A stretch of 64,000 nucleotides of DNA from Vibrio sp. LaRot3 (GTDB taxonomy: Bacteria; Pseudomonadota; Gammaproteobacteria; Enterobacterales; Vibrionaceae), in assembly GCF_027587025.1 (NCBI RefSeq), contig NZ_JAPPTI010000005.1, positions 124,001-188,000 on the forward strand. Reading direction: 5' to 3'. The translations under genes and the position numbers were made by a program. The notes below the pieces were generated by a model that worked only from the letters and a program-made list of their open reading frames with translations, made no database searches and was not told the DNA's origin. Positions 42,866-54,344 of this stretch are shown here, in pieces (within the stretch, counting starts at the first letter, position 1; each line of letters begins with the position of its first letter).

Positions 42866-44404
42866 TTATTGGCTGGTTGACGCTGCGCTTACTTCGGCCG
42901 GTTGCGCGGCTGATTGGCTTGCTGTCGCACCGGAGAGTAAGCCGGGGTCAACTTCAATGACGGTTAATTCGTTAATGTCTACATCACCTTCATCGGGGGC
43001 TTGTTGCTCAATATGGCCAATGATGCTTTGGTAATAACGACGGATATTTTCGACGTATTTCTTCGCTTCATCACCACGCGCGTAACCGTAGCGAGTTTGG
43101 CTGTGGTATTTGGCTTGGCGTAGCAAAGGTAAACGGTCTTTCACGTCAGACCATGCGTCTGGGTTACCCCCTTGGCGCTTCGTTAGACGACGAGCATCCA
43201 TCACATGACCAAAGCCTACGTTATATGAAGCCAGTGCAAACCAGATCTTTTCATGCTCATCAATGGAGTCTGGAATTCGCGCGACCATGCGTCGCAGGTA
43301 TTCCACACCACCTCGAACAGACTGCTCAGGGTCAAGACGGTTCGAAACCTTTACGATTTTTGCGGTCGGAAGGGTCAGCATCATCATGCCACGCACACCA
43401 GTAGGAGAGCGCGCATTTGGGTTCCAGTGAGATTCTTGGTAAGCCAGCGCCGCAATCAAACGCCAGTCGAATTCTTCAGAGTATTTTTGGAATAGAGGTT
43501 GCCATTTCGGTAGCTTTGAATCGAGCGCACGAATAAAGGCGCGGGTATCGACGTAGTCAAAGCTATTAATATGACCGATGTATTTCTCTTCCAACGCGGC
43601 TAAATGGCCTGATTGTTTTAGGTTGCCGAAAAACTCAATCAGTAGTGCGTATAAGCTTTCATCTTCAGATTGACGTAAGAACCATGAAACAGGTTGGTCT
43701 TCTGTTAAGTCAAAGGCCGTTGCAACTTCAGGGTAGATGCGTTGAGAAAGTGAAATTTCTACCGAATCGGCGATAGTGAAAGGTATTTCACCGCGAGAGA
43801 CGGCTTTCAGTAGGTCGTTAACATCAGAGTCAGGGTCAATGGTGAACTCAAATTCAGGATGCTGCTGCTTGATGGCTGATAGTGTCTTATTAAAGTGCGA
43901 GTCACCAACAATAGTGACAACTGGCAGACCATTATTCTTTTCAATTAACTCGGCTTGTTTTTTTAGTAACAAGCTCAGTTTTCGTGGTCGCCAAGCGCCT
44001 TTTTTATACACCAGTTGCTGGCTGACGTAGTAGTAAGCAGGGCCTGCTCTGAAGCGTTCTAAACGTTCTGGAGATTGTGTTAGACCTGCTGCAATAAGAT
44101 CGATTTCGCCATTCTCTAACGCAGGGTAGAGGTTGGAAATTCGATAAGCAGGCTTCATTTCAAGGCGAACCCCCAGTTCATCAGCAAACTGACGCGCAAT
44201 TTCGTAGTCTAAACCTGTCGGGCCATCAGGGCCGATATAGTAAGAGAGTTGGTTATTGAGTGTGCCCACGCGAAGCACGCCACGTTCACGAATTTGATCT
44301 AAGGTGCTCTTAGGCTCTGATTCAATTTGACAGCCTGAAAGCAGTACGGCTGTAAAACAAAGTAAAACAAAAGACTTTGCTCGGGACAAAATGTGTCTAT
44401 TCAT
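42866..44404 (-). CDS. mltF: Membrane-bound lytic murein transglycosylase MltF
   Basis: 512 residues from the ATG at 44404 (an ATG five codons upstream is possible). Lipoprotein signal L-S-G-C, then an SBP_bac_3-like regulatory domain (about 45-270) and a lysozyme-like domain with the catalytic Glu in A-L-A-Y-Q-E-S-H-W-N-P. It cleaves murein glycan at the outer membrane. The C-terminal about 40 residues are an Ala/Ser-rich tail. Confidence 0.95.
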   Translation of the reverse strand: MNRHILSRAKSFVLLCFTAVLLSGCQIESEPKSTLDQIRERGVLRVGTLNNQLSYYIGPDGPTGLDYEIARQFADELGVRLEMKPAYRISNLYPALENGEIDLIAAGLTQSPERLERFRAGPAYYYVSQQLVYKKGAWRPRKLSLLLKKQAELIEKNNGLPVVTIVGDSHFNKTLSAIKQQHPEFEFTIDPDSDVNDLLKAVSRGEIPFTIADSVEISLSQRIYPEVATAFDLTEDQPVSWFLRQSEDESLYALLIEFFGNLKQSGHLAALEEKYIGHINSFDYVDTRAFIRALDSKLPKWQPLFQKYSEEFDWRLIAALAYQESHWNPNARSPTGVRGMMMLTLPTAKIVKVSNRLDPEQSVRGGVEYLRRMVARIPDSIDEHEKIWFALASYNVGFGHVMDARRLTKRQGGNPDAWSDVKDRLPLLRQAKYHSQTRYGYARGDEAKKYVENIRRYYQSIIGHIEQQAPDEGDVDINELTVIEVDPGLLSGATASQSAAQPAEVSAASTSQ

Positions 44405-44538
44405 TGATAGGTTTCTCATATATGCGTAGAGCCTTTATATCAAAGTAATCAGACAAGGCAAGAATCTGGCGAAACTATCGAGATAGCCGTGGTCTTTTTG
44501 AGCAATTTTGCTGTAATTCAAAATTGACGAAAAAAATT

Positions 44539-44589
44539 AAGCAAACGTTTGCTTTTGGTGTTACATCACAAAATTAATTGCTATATAAT
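44539..44589 (+). promoter_or_regulatory. PurR box and promoter of purL
   Basis: AAGCAAACGTTTGCTT at 44539-44554 is a perfect 16-base palindrome of the PurR type. TTACAT (44561-44566) and TATAAT (44584-44589), 17 bases apart, form a good -35/-10 pair just after it. A 143-base leader follows, without a clear riboswitch. Confidence 0.85.
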
Positions 44590-44732
44590 GCGCCCGCATA
44601 GGAGAGGTGGGATCGGCATAGGTTTGCGAAACCTTCGGGATGTACTTTCGGGAATAGCTTCGAAGAAAACAGTTTAACCCACTGAATTTATTCCAATATC
44701 ACCTTAACCTATAGCATAAGAGACCTAAGCAC

Positions 44733-47700
44733 ATGAGAATTTTTCGTGGCTCCCCAGCTCTATCTGAATTTCGTGTAAACAAGCTTTTAGAGCTTTGTCG
44801 TGAACTTGGCCTGCCTGTTACTGGCATCTACGCTGAATTTGCGCACTTTGCTGACCTAACAGCAGATCTAGATGATCAAGAAGTTAAGAAACTAGAAAAG
44901 CTCCTAACTTACGGTCCTACTATTGAGGAACACGCACCAGAAGGTCTTCTTCTACTTGCGACGCCACGTCCGGGCACTATCTCGCCTTGGTCTTCAAAAT
45001 CAACGGATATCGCAAACAATTGTGGTTTAGATAAGATTGCTCGTCTTGAGCGCGGTACCGCTTACTACATCGAATCATCGGCAGAGCTTTCTGAACTTCA
45101 ACTGGTTGAGTTAAAAGCTATCCTGCACGATCGCATGATGGAAGTTATCTTCACAGACTTCGAATCTGCAGCAGCGCTTTTCCAAGTGGCAGAGCCTGCG
45201 CCAGTCGCTGACGTTGACCTATTAAAAGGCGGTCGCGCTGCGCTTGAAAACGCAAACGTTACCCTTGGTCTTGCACTTGCAGATGATGAAATCGAATACC
45301 TTTACGATGCGTTCGTAAACAAGCTAGATCGCAACCCAACTGACATCGAACTAATGATGTTTGCACAAGCGAACTCAGAGCACTGTCGCCACAAGATTTT
45401 CAACGCAGACTGGACTATCGACGGCGTTAAGCAAGAGAAGTCTTTGTTCAAGATGATCAAGAACACATTCGAGACAACGCCAGAAAACGTACTGTCTGCA
45501 TACAAAGATAACGCAGCAGTAATGGTAGGTTCTGATGTGGGTCGTTTCTTCCCGAACCCAGAAACTCGCCAGTACGGTTACAACCAAGAGAAAGCGCACA
45601 TCCTAATGAAGGTGGAAACGCACAACCACCCAACCGCAATCTCTCCATGGCCGGGCGCATCAACAGGTTCTGGTGGTGAAATCCGCGACGAAGGCGCAAC
45701 AGGTATTGGTGGTAAGCCAAAAGCAGGTCTTGTTGGTTTCACAACCTCTAACCTACGCATTCCTGGTTTTGAACAGCCATGGGAAACGGACTTTGGTAAG
45801 CCGGGTCGTATCGTCAATGCTCTAGATATCATGCTAGAAGGTCCACTTGGCGGCGCAGCGTTTAACAACGAATTTGGTCGTCCAAACCTACTGGGTTACT
45901 TCCGTACTTACGAAGAAAAAGTGAACTCTCACGCAGGTGAAGAGGTTCGTGGTTACCACAAGCCAATCATGATTGCTGGTGGTATGGGTAACATTCGTGA
46001 CGAGCACGTTCAGAAGAAAGAGATCCCAGTAGGTGCAAGCCTAATCGTACTGGGTGGTCCTGCAATGAACATCGGTCTTGGCGGTGGTGCAGCTTCTTCA
46101 ATGGCATCGGGTCAATCAGCCGAAGACCTAGATTTCGCTTCAGTACAGCGTGAAAACCCAGAGATGGAACGCCGCTGTCAGGAAGTGATCGACCGTTGTT
46201 GGCAACTTGGTGATGCTAACCCTATCGCATTTATCCACGATGTGGGCGCGGGCGGTATCTCTAACGCACTTCCAGAGCTTGTAGACGATGGTGAGCGCGG
46301 TGGTATCTTCCAACTGCGTGATGTACCAAACGACGAGCCGGGCATGAGCCCACTTGAGATCTGGTGTAACGAATCCCAAGAGCGCTACGTAATGGCAGTT
46401 GCACCAGAGAATATGGAAGTATTCGATGCAATCTGTAAGCGTGAACGTGCACCATACGCAGTTGTTGGTATCGCAACAGAAGAGCGTGAACTGAAACTTG
46501 AAGATTCACACTTCGACAACACGCCAATCGATATGCCAATGGATGTGCTTCTAGGTAAGACGCCTAAGATGCACCGCGATGCGAAAACGCTAAAAGCGAA
46601 CAATCCAGCGGTTAACCGAGACGGCATCGAGCTAAACGAAGCCGTGGATCGCGTGCTACGTCTTCCGACGGTTGCAGAAAAAACATTCCTTATCACTATC
46701 GGTGACCGCACGGTGACAGGTCTTGTTGCGCGTGACCAAATGGTTGGTCCATGGCAGGTTCCAGTAGCTAACTGTGCAGTGACCGCTGCAAGTTACGACA
46801 CTTACCACGGTGAAGCGATGTCAATGGGTGAGCGTACACCAGTTGCTCTACTAGACTTCGGTGCTTCAGCTCGTCTAGCGGTGGGTGAAGCAATCACCAA
46901 CATTGCTGCGACAAATATCGGTGATATCAAACACATTAAACTGTCTGCAAACTGGATGTCTCCAGCGGGTCACCCGGGTGAAGATGCAGGTCTTTACGAA
47001 GCGGTGAAAGCGGTTGGTGAAGAGCTATGTCCTGCACTTGGCCTAACTATCCCAGTCGGTAAAGATTCAATGTCGATGAAGACCAAGTGGGAAGAGAACG
47101 GTGAGCAGAAAGAAGTAACTTCGCCACTATCTCTAATCATCACAGCGTTTGCTCGTGTTGAAGATGTTCGTAAGACAATTACTCCGCAATTACGCACAGA
47201 CAAAGGTGATACTAGCCTTGTATTAATCGATCTAGGTAACGGTCAAAACCGTCTAGGTGCTACAGCACTAGCGCAGGTTTACAAGCAGCTTGGTGATAAG
47301 CCAGCAGACGTAGACAACGCAGCGCAGCTAAAAGGTTTCTACGAAGCGGTTCAGGCACTGGTTGCGAACGACCAAGTGGTGGCTTACCACGATAAGGGTG
47401 ACGGTGGTCTATTCGTTACGCTTGCAGAGATGGCATTCGCGGGTCACTGTGGTGTGAAAGCAGATGTTGCAGCGTTAGGTGACGATACTCTAGCGGCGCT
47501 ATTCAACGAAGAGCTTGGTGCGGTTATTCAAGTTCGTGATGAAGATTTAGATGTTGTTCTTTCAACGTTAGCGTCATTTGGCCTTGAAGCATGCTCACAC
47601 GTTCTTGGTAGCGTGAATGATTCAGACGAGTTGGTGATTACTTCGGCTGCTACTGAAGTGCTATCACGTAACCGTACTGAACTACGCACTATCTGGGCTG

Positions 47701-48629
47701 AGACAACGCATAAGATGCAAGGTCTGCGTGATAACCCAGCATGTGCTGACCAAGAGCACGAAGCGAAGAAAGACAATTCTGACCCAGGTCTGAACGTTAA
47801 GCTAAGCTTCGATGTGAACGAAGACATCGCTGCTCCTTATATTGCGAAAGGTGCTAAGCCGAAGATGGCAATTCTGCGTGAGCAGGGTGTTAACTCTCAC
47901 GTTGAGATGGCAGCAGCTTTCGACCGTGCAGGCTTTGAAGCGACTGATATCCACATGAGCGATATCCTAACCGGTCAAGCAGCGTTAGAAGAGTACCAAG
48001 GTCTTGTGGCGTGTGGTGGTTTCTCTTATGGTGACGTACTAGGTGCGGGTGAAGGTTGGGCGAAGTCTATCCTGTTCAACGAGCAAGCTCGTAACCAGTT
48101 TGAAGGCTTCTTCCAACGCGAAGATACCTTCTCTCTAGGTGTGTGTAACGGCTGTCAGATGCTATCGAACTTGAAAGAGCTAATCCCAGGTGCAGATCTG
48201 TGGCCACGCTTTGTTCGTAACGAATCTGAGCGTTTTGAAGCTCGCTTTAGCCTAGTGGAAGTTCAGAAGTCTGATTCTGTATTCTTCGACGGCATGGCAG
48301 GTTCACGTATGCCAATCGCAGTATCTCACGGTGAGGGCCGCGTAGAAGTACGTGATGCAGACCACCTAGCAGCGATTGAAGCATCAGGTACAGTTGCAGT
48401 GCGTTATGTGGATAACCACGGTAACGCGACTCAGCAATACCCGAACAACCCGAACGGTTCACCAAACGCAATCACAGGTCTAACGACTCAAGACGGTCGC
48501 GTAACTATCATGATGCCGCACCCTGAGCGTGTATTCCGCACAGTAGCGAACTCATGGTCTCCTGAAGGTTGGGGTGAGAACGGTGCTTGGATGCGCATGT
48601 TCCAAAACGCACGTAAGAACATTGGTTAA
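44733..48629 (+). CDS. purL: Phosphoribosylformylglycinamidine synthase PurL
   Basis: 1298 residues, the large single-chain form of gammaproteobacteria. Catalyses FGAR to FGAM in purine synthesis. N-terminal domain, two ATP-grasp-like synthetase halves (with [15 protein letters not shown] near 295) and a C-terminal glutaminase domain with Cys in L-G-V-C-N-G-C-Q and later H-P-E-R. Controlled by PurR; see the box upstream. Confidence 0.99.
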   Translation: MRIFRGSPALSEFRVNKLLELCRELGLPVTGIYAEFAHFADLTADLDDQEVKKLEKLLTYGPTIEEHAPEGLLLLATPRPGTISPWSSKSTDIANNCGLDKIARLERGTAYYIESSAELSELQLVELKAILHDRMMEVIFTDFESAAALFQVAEPAPVADVDLLKGGRAALENANVTLGLALADDEIEYLYDAFVNKLDRNPTDIELMMFAQANSEHCRHKIFNADWTIDGVKQEKSLFKMIKNTFETTPENVLSAYKDNAAVMVGSDVGRFFPNPETRQYGYNQEKAHILMKVETHNHPTAISPWPGASTGSGGEIRDEGATGIGGKPKAGLVGFTTSNLRIPGFEQPWETDFGKPGRIVNALDIMLEGPLGGAAFNNEFGRPNLLGYFRTYEEKVNSHAGEEVRGYHKPIMIAGGMGNIRDEHVQKKEIPVGASLIVLGGPAMNIGLGGGAASSMASGQSAEDLDFASVQRENPEMERRCQEVIDRCWQLGDANPIAFIHDVGAGGISNALPELVDDGERGGIFQLRDVPNDEPGMSPLEIWCNESQERYVMAVAPENMEVFDAICKRERAPYAVVGIATEERELKLEDSHFDNTPIDMPMDVLLGKTPKMHRDAKTLKANNPAVNRDGIELNEAVDRVLRLPTVAEKTFLITIGDRTVTGLVARDQMVGPWQVPVANCAVTAASYDTYHGEAMSMGERTPVALLDFGASARLAVGEAITNIAATNIGDIKHIKLSANWMSPAGHPGEDAGLYEAVKAVGEELCPALGLTIPVGKDSMSMKTKWEENGEQKEVTSPLSLIITAFARVEDVRKTITPQLRTDKGDTSLVLIDLGNGQNRLGATALAQVYKQLGDKPADVDNAAQLKGFYEAVQALVANDQVVAYHDKGDGGLFVTLAEMAFAGHCGVKADVAALGDDTLAALFNEELGAVIQVRDEDLDVVLSTLASFGLEACSHVLGSVNDSDELVITSAATEVLSRNRTELRTIWAETTHKMQGLRDNPACADQEHEAKKDNSDPGLNVKLSFDVNEDIAAPYIAKGAKPKMAILREQGVNSHVEMAAAFDRAGFEATDIHMSDILTGQAALEEYQGLVACGGFSYGDVLGAGEGWAKSILFNEQARNQFEGFFQREDTFSLGVCNGCQMLSNLKELIPGADLWPRFVRNESERFEARFSLVEVQKSDSVFFDGMAGSRMPIAVSHGEGRVEVRDADHLAAIEASGTVAVRYVDNHGNATQQYPNNPNGSPNAITGLTTQDGRVTIMMPHPERVFRTVANSWSPEGWGENGAWMRMFQNARKNIG

Positions 48630-48648
48630 TTAGTTACTTATACTTGCC

Positions 48649-48677
48649 AAAGCCGCTCTCATATAGAGCGGCTTTTT
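48649..48677 (+). terminator. purL terminator
   Basis: AAAGCCGCTCT pairs with AGAGCGGCTTT around a short loop, followed by T residues. Confidence 0.88.
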
Positions 48678-48734
48678 TATGCGTAGTATTTGTTCGCTTC
48701 GCTTAATTAGTGCTAAACGGAAAATGCAAACCAA

Positions 48735-48764
48735 TAAAAAGGCCAGCGTTAAGCTGGCCTTATC
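48735..48764 (-). terminator. Terminator of the uracil permease gene
   Basis: AAGGCCAGC and GCTGGCCTT form the stem; on the minus strand it is followed by TTTTTATTGG. Confidence 0.85.
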
Positions 48765-48788
48765 ATTAAATTATTGATGTAAAGACGC

Positions 48789-50030
48789 TTACTTGTCGTC
48801 TTCCATCTGAGCGTTATCCACTACGTGGTTCTCACCAAGGTCACGAGGAAGCACAAGGTTAAGTAGAATCGCTACGATACCACATAGGCTCACACCTTGA
48901 AGGCTGAACTCACCTACGCCAAATGCCATACCGCCAATACCAAATACTAGGGTAATTGCCACAATGACAAGGTTACGTGACTGGTGTAGATCTACGTTGT
49001 TTTTGATTAGGGTATTTAGACCAACGGTCGCGATAGAACCGAATAGCAGAATCATGATACCACCCATAACAGGCATAGGGATGGTTTGTAGCACAGCACC
49101 TAACTTACCAACCAGTGCGAGTACGATAGCCGTGATAGCGGCCCAAGTCATGATTTTCGGGTTAAACGCTTTAGTTAACATTACCGCACCGGTTACTTCA
49201 GAGTAAGTAGTGTTTGGCGGCGCGCCAACCATAGAAGCGGCAATGGTTGCTACCCCGTCACCAGTAATAGTGCGGTGCAGACCCGGTTTTTTAATGTAGT
49301 TCTTACCGGTCACGTTTGAAATCGCAAGCATGTCGCCAACGTGTTCAACCGCAGGAGCGATAGCCACAGGGATCATAAATAGGATCGCGTTGATGTTGAA
49401 CTCTGGGAAGGTGAAGTTTGGTAGTGCTAACCAAGCGGCTTCATGAACAGGGGTAAAATCAACAATGCCGTAGAACAAGCTCAGGCTGTAACCCACAATA
49501 ATACCGCCAAGAATTGGCATGAGTTTTAGGAAGCCGCGAGTGAATACACTAATGAAAATAGTGGTAAGTAGAGAGGCACTTGAGATAACCAGTGATGCAT
49601 TTGCATCAATCACTTGGCTGCCATCAACTTTACCTAGTGCCATGCTCACTGCTGTTGGAGCTAGGCCAAGACCAATCACCATAATCACTGGGCCAACTAC
49701 TACAGGTGGTAGCAATCTATGGATAATTTCAACGCCACGAACTTTAATCAATGCACCCATTGCCACGTAAACACAACCTGCGAACATAAGACCGCCCATT
49801 GTTGCTGGCACGCCCCATGTTTGGACGCCATATAAAATTGGAGCAATAAAAGCAAAAGAAGAGGCAAGGAAGATAGGAACAGAACGGCGGGTGATGATTT
49901 GGAAAATTAGGGTACCGATACCAGCACCGAAGAGAGCAACGCTTGGGTCTAGTCCCGTGAGGAGTGGTACTAGCACCAGAGCACCAAATGCTACGAACAG
50001 CATCTGTGCGCCTTGAATGGCATTTTTCAT
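48789..50030 (-). CDS. uraA: Uracil/xanthine permease family transporter (UraA-like)
   Basis: 413 residues from the ATG at 50030. NCS2 family with about 14 membrane helices: F-V-A-F-G-A-L-V-L-V-P-L-L near the start, A-S-S-F-A-F-I-A-P, and the motif E-H-V-G-D-M near the middle, whose Glu is essential in UraA. It imports uracil with protons. upp, which uses uracil, lies about 10 kb away in the same window. Confidence 0.88.
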   Translation of the reverse strand: MKNAIQGAQMLFVAFGALVLVPLLTGLDPSVALFGAGIGTLIFQIITRRSVPIFLASSFAFIAPILYGVQTWGVPATMGGLMFAGCVYVAMGALIKVRGVEIIHRLLPPVVVGPVIMVIGLGLAPTAVSMALGKVDGSQVIDANASLVISSASLLTTIFISVFTRGFLKLMPILGGIIVGYSLSLFYGIVDFTPVHEAAWLALPNFTFPEFNINAILFMIPVAIAPAVEHVGDMLAISNVTGKNYIKKPGLHRTITGDGVATIAASMVGAPPNTTYSEVTGAVMLTKAFNPKIMTWAAITAIVLALVGKLGAVLQTIPMPVMGGIMILLFGSIATVGLNTLIKNNVDLHQSRNLVIVAITLVFGIGGMAFGVGEFSLQGVSLCGIVAILLNLVLPRDLGENHVVDNAQMEDDK

Positions 50031-50366
50031 ATTATTATTCCTGTATGTGGCGTTCAAAAAGAATCAAAAACGCAGATATTTCTGATTCAAAAACAAAATT
50101 CGCGGGATTTTATCACCGTCGCAAACGATTTCAATCTGAACTAGATCAAAAGATTACAAATTAGCCAGTCAAAAGGGTTTCAAAAATATCAATAACATGC
50201 TGTGCGCCTCAAAGTGATTTTTTATGCGAGCGGGTTGATATAAGGCTTAGTTATTGCGTTGTAGTGAGCACATTTTGGTAAACAAGCTTGACGGCTTGTA
50301 TTGCTCGAATTTAGTAAGTTGCTTATCATCAGTCGCTGTAATCGTGAAACTGATTCTAGGAAAAAT
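50031..50366. promoter_or_regulatory. Divergent region between uraA and the DUF2066 gene
   Basis: 336 bases, A+T-rich. AGGAAAAAT before 50367 is the ribosome site of the DUF2066 gene. No RNA gene or strong hairpin was noticed; promoters for the two divergent genes must lie here. Confidence 0.3.
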
Positions 50367-51614
50367 ATGCGTCATTTAGTTTTATTCGCATTGGGTTTGA
50401 TTAGCGCTCCCGCGTTAGCGCTCGTCAATGTTGATTTGTACCAAACCGAAGTTGTACTGGATCAGAGCATCGAGAGGCCTGACGCTCAAGCCCGTGTCGA
50501 GGGCATGAAAGAAGTGATCGTAAGAGCGTCTGGCGATCAAACGTCAACAAATAATACTGTAGTAAAAAAGGCACTTGGCCAAAGTGCACAATATTTATCG
50601 CAAATCAGTTATGGCCAGCAGGGTGAGCAGCAAACCCTGAAAATGGTCTTTAACTCTTCGCAAATTCAATCGCTACTTAATCAAGCTCAGTTAGCAACAT
50701 GGCCAGCTGAGCGTGCTAACGTCTTAGTCTGGTTGATTGAAGAGGCGCAATCTGATCGCAGCATTGCGTGGCAATATTCAGATTCTGCCATTTTGACCAA
50801 AATGAAGAGTGAAGCGCAAAGTCGCGGCTTACCAATTACAGTGCCTGTGGGTGATTTTGCAGACGTAACGAGTGTCAACATCTCTGACCTATGGGGCGGT
50901 TTTGCACGACCTGTCGGTGAGGTTAGTGAACGTTACCCAGCGGATGCAGTTTTGGTGATTCGTGCTCGTGGCAATGATCTGCGTTGGACGCTTTACGATC
51001 AGAAACCAGCAACGATCGGTGTCACTCGTCAAGCGCCATATACTGGCTCGCAGCGCGGTGCTAACTCAGCAGAGCAGATGATCAATGAAATCAGTGACTA
51101 CTACGCAAAAAACAGCGCGGTAGTGGTTGGTACTGAATCTTCTGAGTCGGTAAAAGTTCGTTTTACCTCACTTGATAATGCGACCGACTTTTTTGTCGTC
51201 GAACGTAAATTAAAACAGCTTAACTCTGTCGCTTCGGTAGAAATACTTGATATTCGTGGCACAGAAGTCACTTTTAATGTCCATCTGCTGAGTTCAAAAG
51301 AGTCATTTGAGCAAGCGGTAGCGAGGTTCGCTGAAACCACACCAATGCCAGCACAATACGATGACAAGCAAGTGGTTGAACCAGCGCTTATTGAAGAGCC
51401 TACCACAGTAATGACTGAGCCTTCGGAAGGTGCGATTATTGTTGATGAACCACAGCCGGTTGTTGAGCCTGAAGTTATCATGGGTGAACCGACATTAGTA
51501 TTTGAATGGCAAAGTCGAAGCTATGCTCCAACGCAATCGCCTAAAGAGACGTCTCAAGAAACTTTGCAGGCTGAGCCAGAGTCTAGTGACTCTGAAGCCA
51601 ATATAGAGTTCTAA
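50367..51614 (+). CDS. DUF2066 domain protein, exported
   Basis: 415 residues from the ATG at 50367 with AGGA upstream. A signal peptide (L-V-L-F-A-L-G-L-I-S-A-P-A-L-A) ends near residue 19. The mature protein starts L-V-N-V-D-L-Y-Q-T-E, typical of DUF2066, a family of exported proteins of unknown function in Vibrio and relatives. The last about 80 residues are Glu/Pro-rich (E-E-P-T, V-E-P-E-V) and probably disordered. Confidence 0.85.
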   Translation: MRHLVLFALGLISAPALALVNVDLYQTEVVLDQSIERPDAQARVEGMKEVIVRASGDQTSTNNTVVKKALGQSAQYLSQISYGQQGEQQTLKMVFNSSQIQSLLNQAQLATWPAERANVLVWLIEEAQSDRSIAWQYSDSAILTKMKSEAQSRGLPITVPVGDFADVTSVNISDLWGGFARPVGEVSERYPADAVLVIRARGNDLRWTLYDQKPATIGVTRQAPYTGSQRGANSAEQMINEISDYYAKNSAVVVGTESSESVKVRFTSLDNATDFFVVERKLKQLNSVASVEILDIRGTEVTFNVHLLSSKESFEQAVARFAETTPMPAQYDDKQVVEPALIEEPTTVMTEPSEGAIIVDEPQPVVEPEVIMGEPTLVFEWQSRSYAPTQSPKETSQETLQAEPESSDSEANIEF

Positions 51615-51627
51615 ACTAAATAGAATA

Positions 51628-51656
51628 AGGCCTAGCACTGCTAGGCCTTTCTTTTA
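51628..51656 (+). terminator. Terminator after the DUF2066 gene
   Basis: AAGGCCTAGCA pairs with TGCTAGGCCTT and is followed by a T-rich stretch. The remaining bases up to 51977 form an A+T-rich leader for the nucleotidase gene, with no feature noted. Confidence 0.8.
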
Positions 51657-51977
51657 TCTGCTGTGATCATTTTCGCTATTCCCACGAAAACCGCCGCTGA
51701 ATTTGTAAAATTGTCGTTTGGTTAAAGCGTAAACGATTGCCTGTGATCGTTTGTTGAAACGTATGCAACGCTATCTATTTGTTACACTTTCAATGAGTTA
51801 ATAAGGTGATCGGTTCTACATAAATATGAAATACCGATGTCTGATGCTTAAGCTTAATTTAAACTATATCAAGTTTTGTCGCTTTCAGAGTACATAAAAC
51901 AACCAACGCTAAGTTGGTGATTCATAACTGATAGTGGCAAAGTGGCAGTGGATAAAATTATTTCTAAAGGTATGACA

Positions 51978-53654
51978 ATGAAGCAACGCCTTATGCTAAA
52001 AGCAGCACTGAGTGCAGCAATTCTTGCAACTCTTTCTGGCTGTGGTGAAGACGCGCAAGCGAACACTCCTGAACATGAATGGAACAAAGATACAACTTAC
52101 AAGCTAACGGTTCTGCACACGAATGACCACCACGGTCGTTTCTGGCAAAACAAATACGGCGAGTATGGTATGGCTGCTCGTAAGACGCTTATCGATCAAC
52201 TACGTACTGAAATCCGTGCTCAGGGTGGCAGCGTATTGCTTCTATCTGGTGGTGACATCAATACAGGCGTTCCAGAGTCAGACTTACAAGATGCTGAACC
52301 TGATTTTAAAGGTATGAGCAAAATTGGTTACGATGCAATGGCGCTAGGTAACCATGAATTCGATAACCCACTTGAAGTTCTATTAAAACAGAAAGAGTGG
52401 GCTAACTTCCCAATGCTTTCTGCAAACATCTACGATAAGAAAACGGGCGAACGTATGTTCCAGCCTTACGTGATGTTCAACAAACAAGGTATCAAGATTG
52501 CGGTTATCGGTCTGACAACGGAAGACACGCAAAAAATTGGTAACCCAGAATTCATCGGTGGCATTGATTTCCGCGATCCTAAAGAAGAAGCGAAAGCGCT
52601 GATTGCAGAACTTGAGAAAACTGAAAAACCAGATCTTATCTTCGCGGTTACTCACATGGGTCACTACGAAGATGGTAAACGAGGCGTAAACGCTCCGGGT
52701 GATGTGGCACTAGCTCGTTACCTAAACGAAGGTTCTCTAGACATGATCGTTGGTGGTCACTCGCAAGAGCCGGTATGTATGGAAGCGCCAAACGTAGTTA
52801 AGAAAAACTTCCAACCTTCTGACGAATGTAAGCCAGATCTTCAAAACGGTACTTACATCGTGCAAGCGCACGAGTGGGGCAAATACGTTGGTCGTGCTGA
52901 TTACGAATTCCGTAACGGCGAGCTACAGATGGTAAGCTATGACCTGATCCCTGTTAACTTGAAGAAAAAAGTTAAGATCGATGGCGAGAAGAAACGTGTT
53001 CTTATTGAAGATGAAATCGCTGAAGATGCAGAAATGCTAGAGTTCTTGCGTCCATTCCAAGAGAAAGGCAAAGCTCAGCTAGACGTTAAGATTGCTGAAA
53101 CAAACGGTAAACTGGAAGGTGACCGTAACGTTGTTCGTTTCCAACAAACTAACCTAGGTCGTCTTATTGCAGCGGCTCACATGGAGCGTGCAAAAGCTGA
53201 CTTTGGTGTGATGAACTCTGGTGGTGTTCGTGCTTCTATTGAAGGTGGCGACGTAACGTACAAAGATGTACTGACCGTTCAGCCATTTGGTAACATCCTG
53301 ACTTACACTGATATGACAGGCAAAGAAGTTCTGGATTACCTAAATGTTGTGGCGACTAAACCAATCGATTCAGGTGCATACGCACAATTTGCTGGCATCT
53401 CGATGAACGTTGAAAATGGTCAAGTATCAGATGTTAAGATTGGTGATAAAGCGTTAGATCCAGCGGCGACTTACCGCTTCACTGTGCCAAGCTTTAACGC
53501 GGCTGGTGGTGACGGTTACCCTAAACTGTCAGATCACCCAGGTTACGTGAACACTGGTTTTGTTGATGCTGAAGTATTGAAAGAATACTTAGAAGCAAAC
53601 AGCCCAATCGACGTGAACGCGTTTGAATCAAAAGGCGAGATGGTTTACAAGTAA
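51978..53654 (+). CDS. nutA: 5'-nucleotidase/UDP-sugar hydrolase lipoprotein (NutA/UshA type)
   Basis: 558 residues from the ATG at 51978, where AAAGG is spaced best. The signal ends in L-S-G-C, so it is a lipoprotein, unlike soluble UshA. Metallophosphatase motifs: H-T-N-D-H-H-G-R near 45, G-N-H-E near 125, G-G-H-S, then the C-terminal 5'-nucleotidase domain (N-S-G-G-V-R-A). Releases nucleosides from external nucleotides, as shown for the chloride-dependent NutA of Vibrio parahaemolyticus. Confidence 0.93.
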   Translation: MKQRLMLKAALSAAILATLSGCGEDAQANTPEHEWNKDTTYKLTVLHTNDHHGRFWQNKYGEYGMAARKTLIDQLRTEIRAQGGSVLLLSGGDINTGVPESDLQDAEPDFKGMSKIGYDAMALGNHEFDNPLEVLLKQKEWANFPMLSANIYDKKTGERMFQPYVMFNKQGIKIAVIGLTTEDTQKIGNPEFIGGIDFRDPKEEAKALIAELEKTEKPDLIFAVTHMGHYEDGKRGVNAPGDVALARYLNEGSLDMIVGGHSQEPVCMEAPNVVKKNFQPSDECKPDLQNGTYIVQAHEWGKYVGRADYEFRNGELQMVSYDLIPVNLKKKVKIDGEKKRVLIEDEIAEDAEMLEFLRPFQEKGKAQLDVKIAETNGKLEGDRNVVRFQQTNLGRLIAAAHMERAKADFGVMNSGGVRASIEGGDVTYKDVLTVQPFGNILTYTDMTGKEVLDYLNVVATKPIDSGAYAQFAGISMNVENGQVSDVKIGDKALDPAATYRFTVPSFNAAGGDGYPKLSDHPGYVNTGFVDAEVLKEYLEANSPIDVNAFESKGEMVYK

Positions 53655-53686
53655 ACCATTGACTCGAAAGAGCAGATAGCTTTTAC

Positions 53687-53718
53687 TAAACGGCGCTTAT
53701 ACAGCGCCGTTTTTTTAT
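53687..53718 (+). terminator. nutA terminator
   Basis: AAACGGCGCT pairs with AGCGCCGTTT and is followed by T7. Confidence 0.88.
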
Positions 53719-53792
53719 GTTCACCAAGTAGGATAGTCCATTACGATGACCATATTGGTAGTGGCTTACCCTGATTGGTGTAAGGAACAATC

Positions 53793-54266
53793 ATGACTCC
53801 AGCAATCAACGTTGCGAAAAAGGAAAAAATTTCCCACACCGTACATCAATATCAGCATGACCCAAGGGCAGAAAGCTTTGGCTTAGAAGCCGTTGAAGCA
53901 CTAGGCCATGATCCAGACAAAGTGTTTAAAACTTTGTTGTTTTGTTTGAATGGCGAAGCAAAGAATTTAGCCGTCGCTGTGATTCCGGTAGAGCAAAAGC
54001 TTAATTTAAAACTCGCGGCTAAAGCGGCAAAAGCAAAGAAAGCTGAGATGGCCGATCCTGAAGTCGCGCAGAAAACGACGGGTTATGTGGTAGGTGGTAT
54101 TAGCCCACTAGGTCAAAAGAAGGCATTACCGACTTTTATTCATACTAGTGCTAGCCAGTTAGAGACTATGTGTGTCAGCGCTGGTCGTCGAGGATTAGAA
54201 ATCGAGTTAGCCCCTCAAGATTTAGCGACATTGACTCGTGGGCAGTTTATCGATTTATGCTTGTAG
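53793..54266 (+). CDS. ybaK: Cys-tRNA(Pro) deacylase YbaK
   Basis: 157 residues. The editing-domain family signatures are D-K-V-F-K-T-L-L-F near residue 45, K-K-A-E-M and G-G-I-S-P-L-G near the C-terminus. It hydrolyses Cys-tRNA(Pro) that escapes prolyl-tRNA synthetase. Located between nutA and the convergent chitinase gene. Confidence 0.93.
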   Translation: MTPAINVAKKEKISHTVHQYQHDPRAESFGLEAVEALGHDPDKVFKTLLFCLNGEAKNLAVAVIPVEQKLNLKLAAKAAKAKKAEMADPEVAQKTTGYVVGGISPLGQKKALPTFIHTSASQLETMCVSAGRRGLEIELAPQDLATLTRGQFIDLCL

Positions 54267-54285
54267 AATAAGCGTATTGATATAA

Positions 54286-54315
54286 AGAAGGCAGACGCTC
54301 AGTCTGCCTTCTTGG
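54286..54315. terminator. Terminator between ybaK and the chitinase gene
   Basis: AGAAGGCAGAC pairs with GTCTGCCTTCT over a short loop. It serves both convergent genes. Confidence 0.8.
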
Positions 54316-54344
54316 TTTACGGAACTTGGTTTTTGAAACTCAGA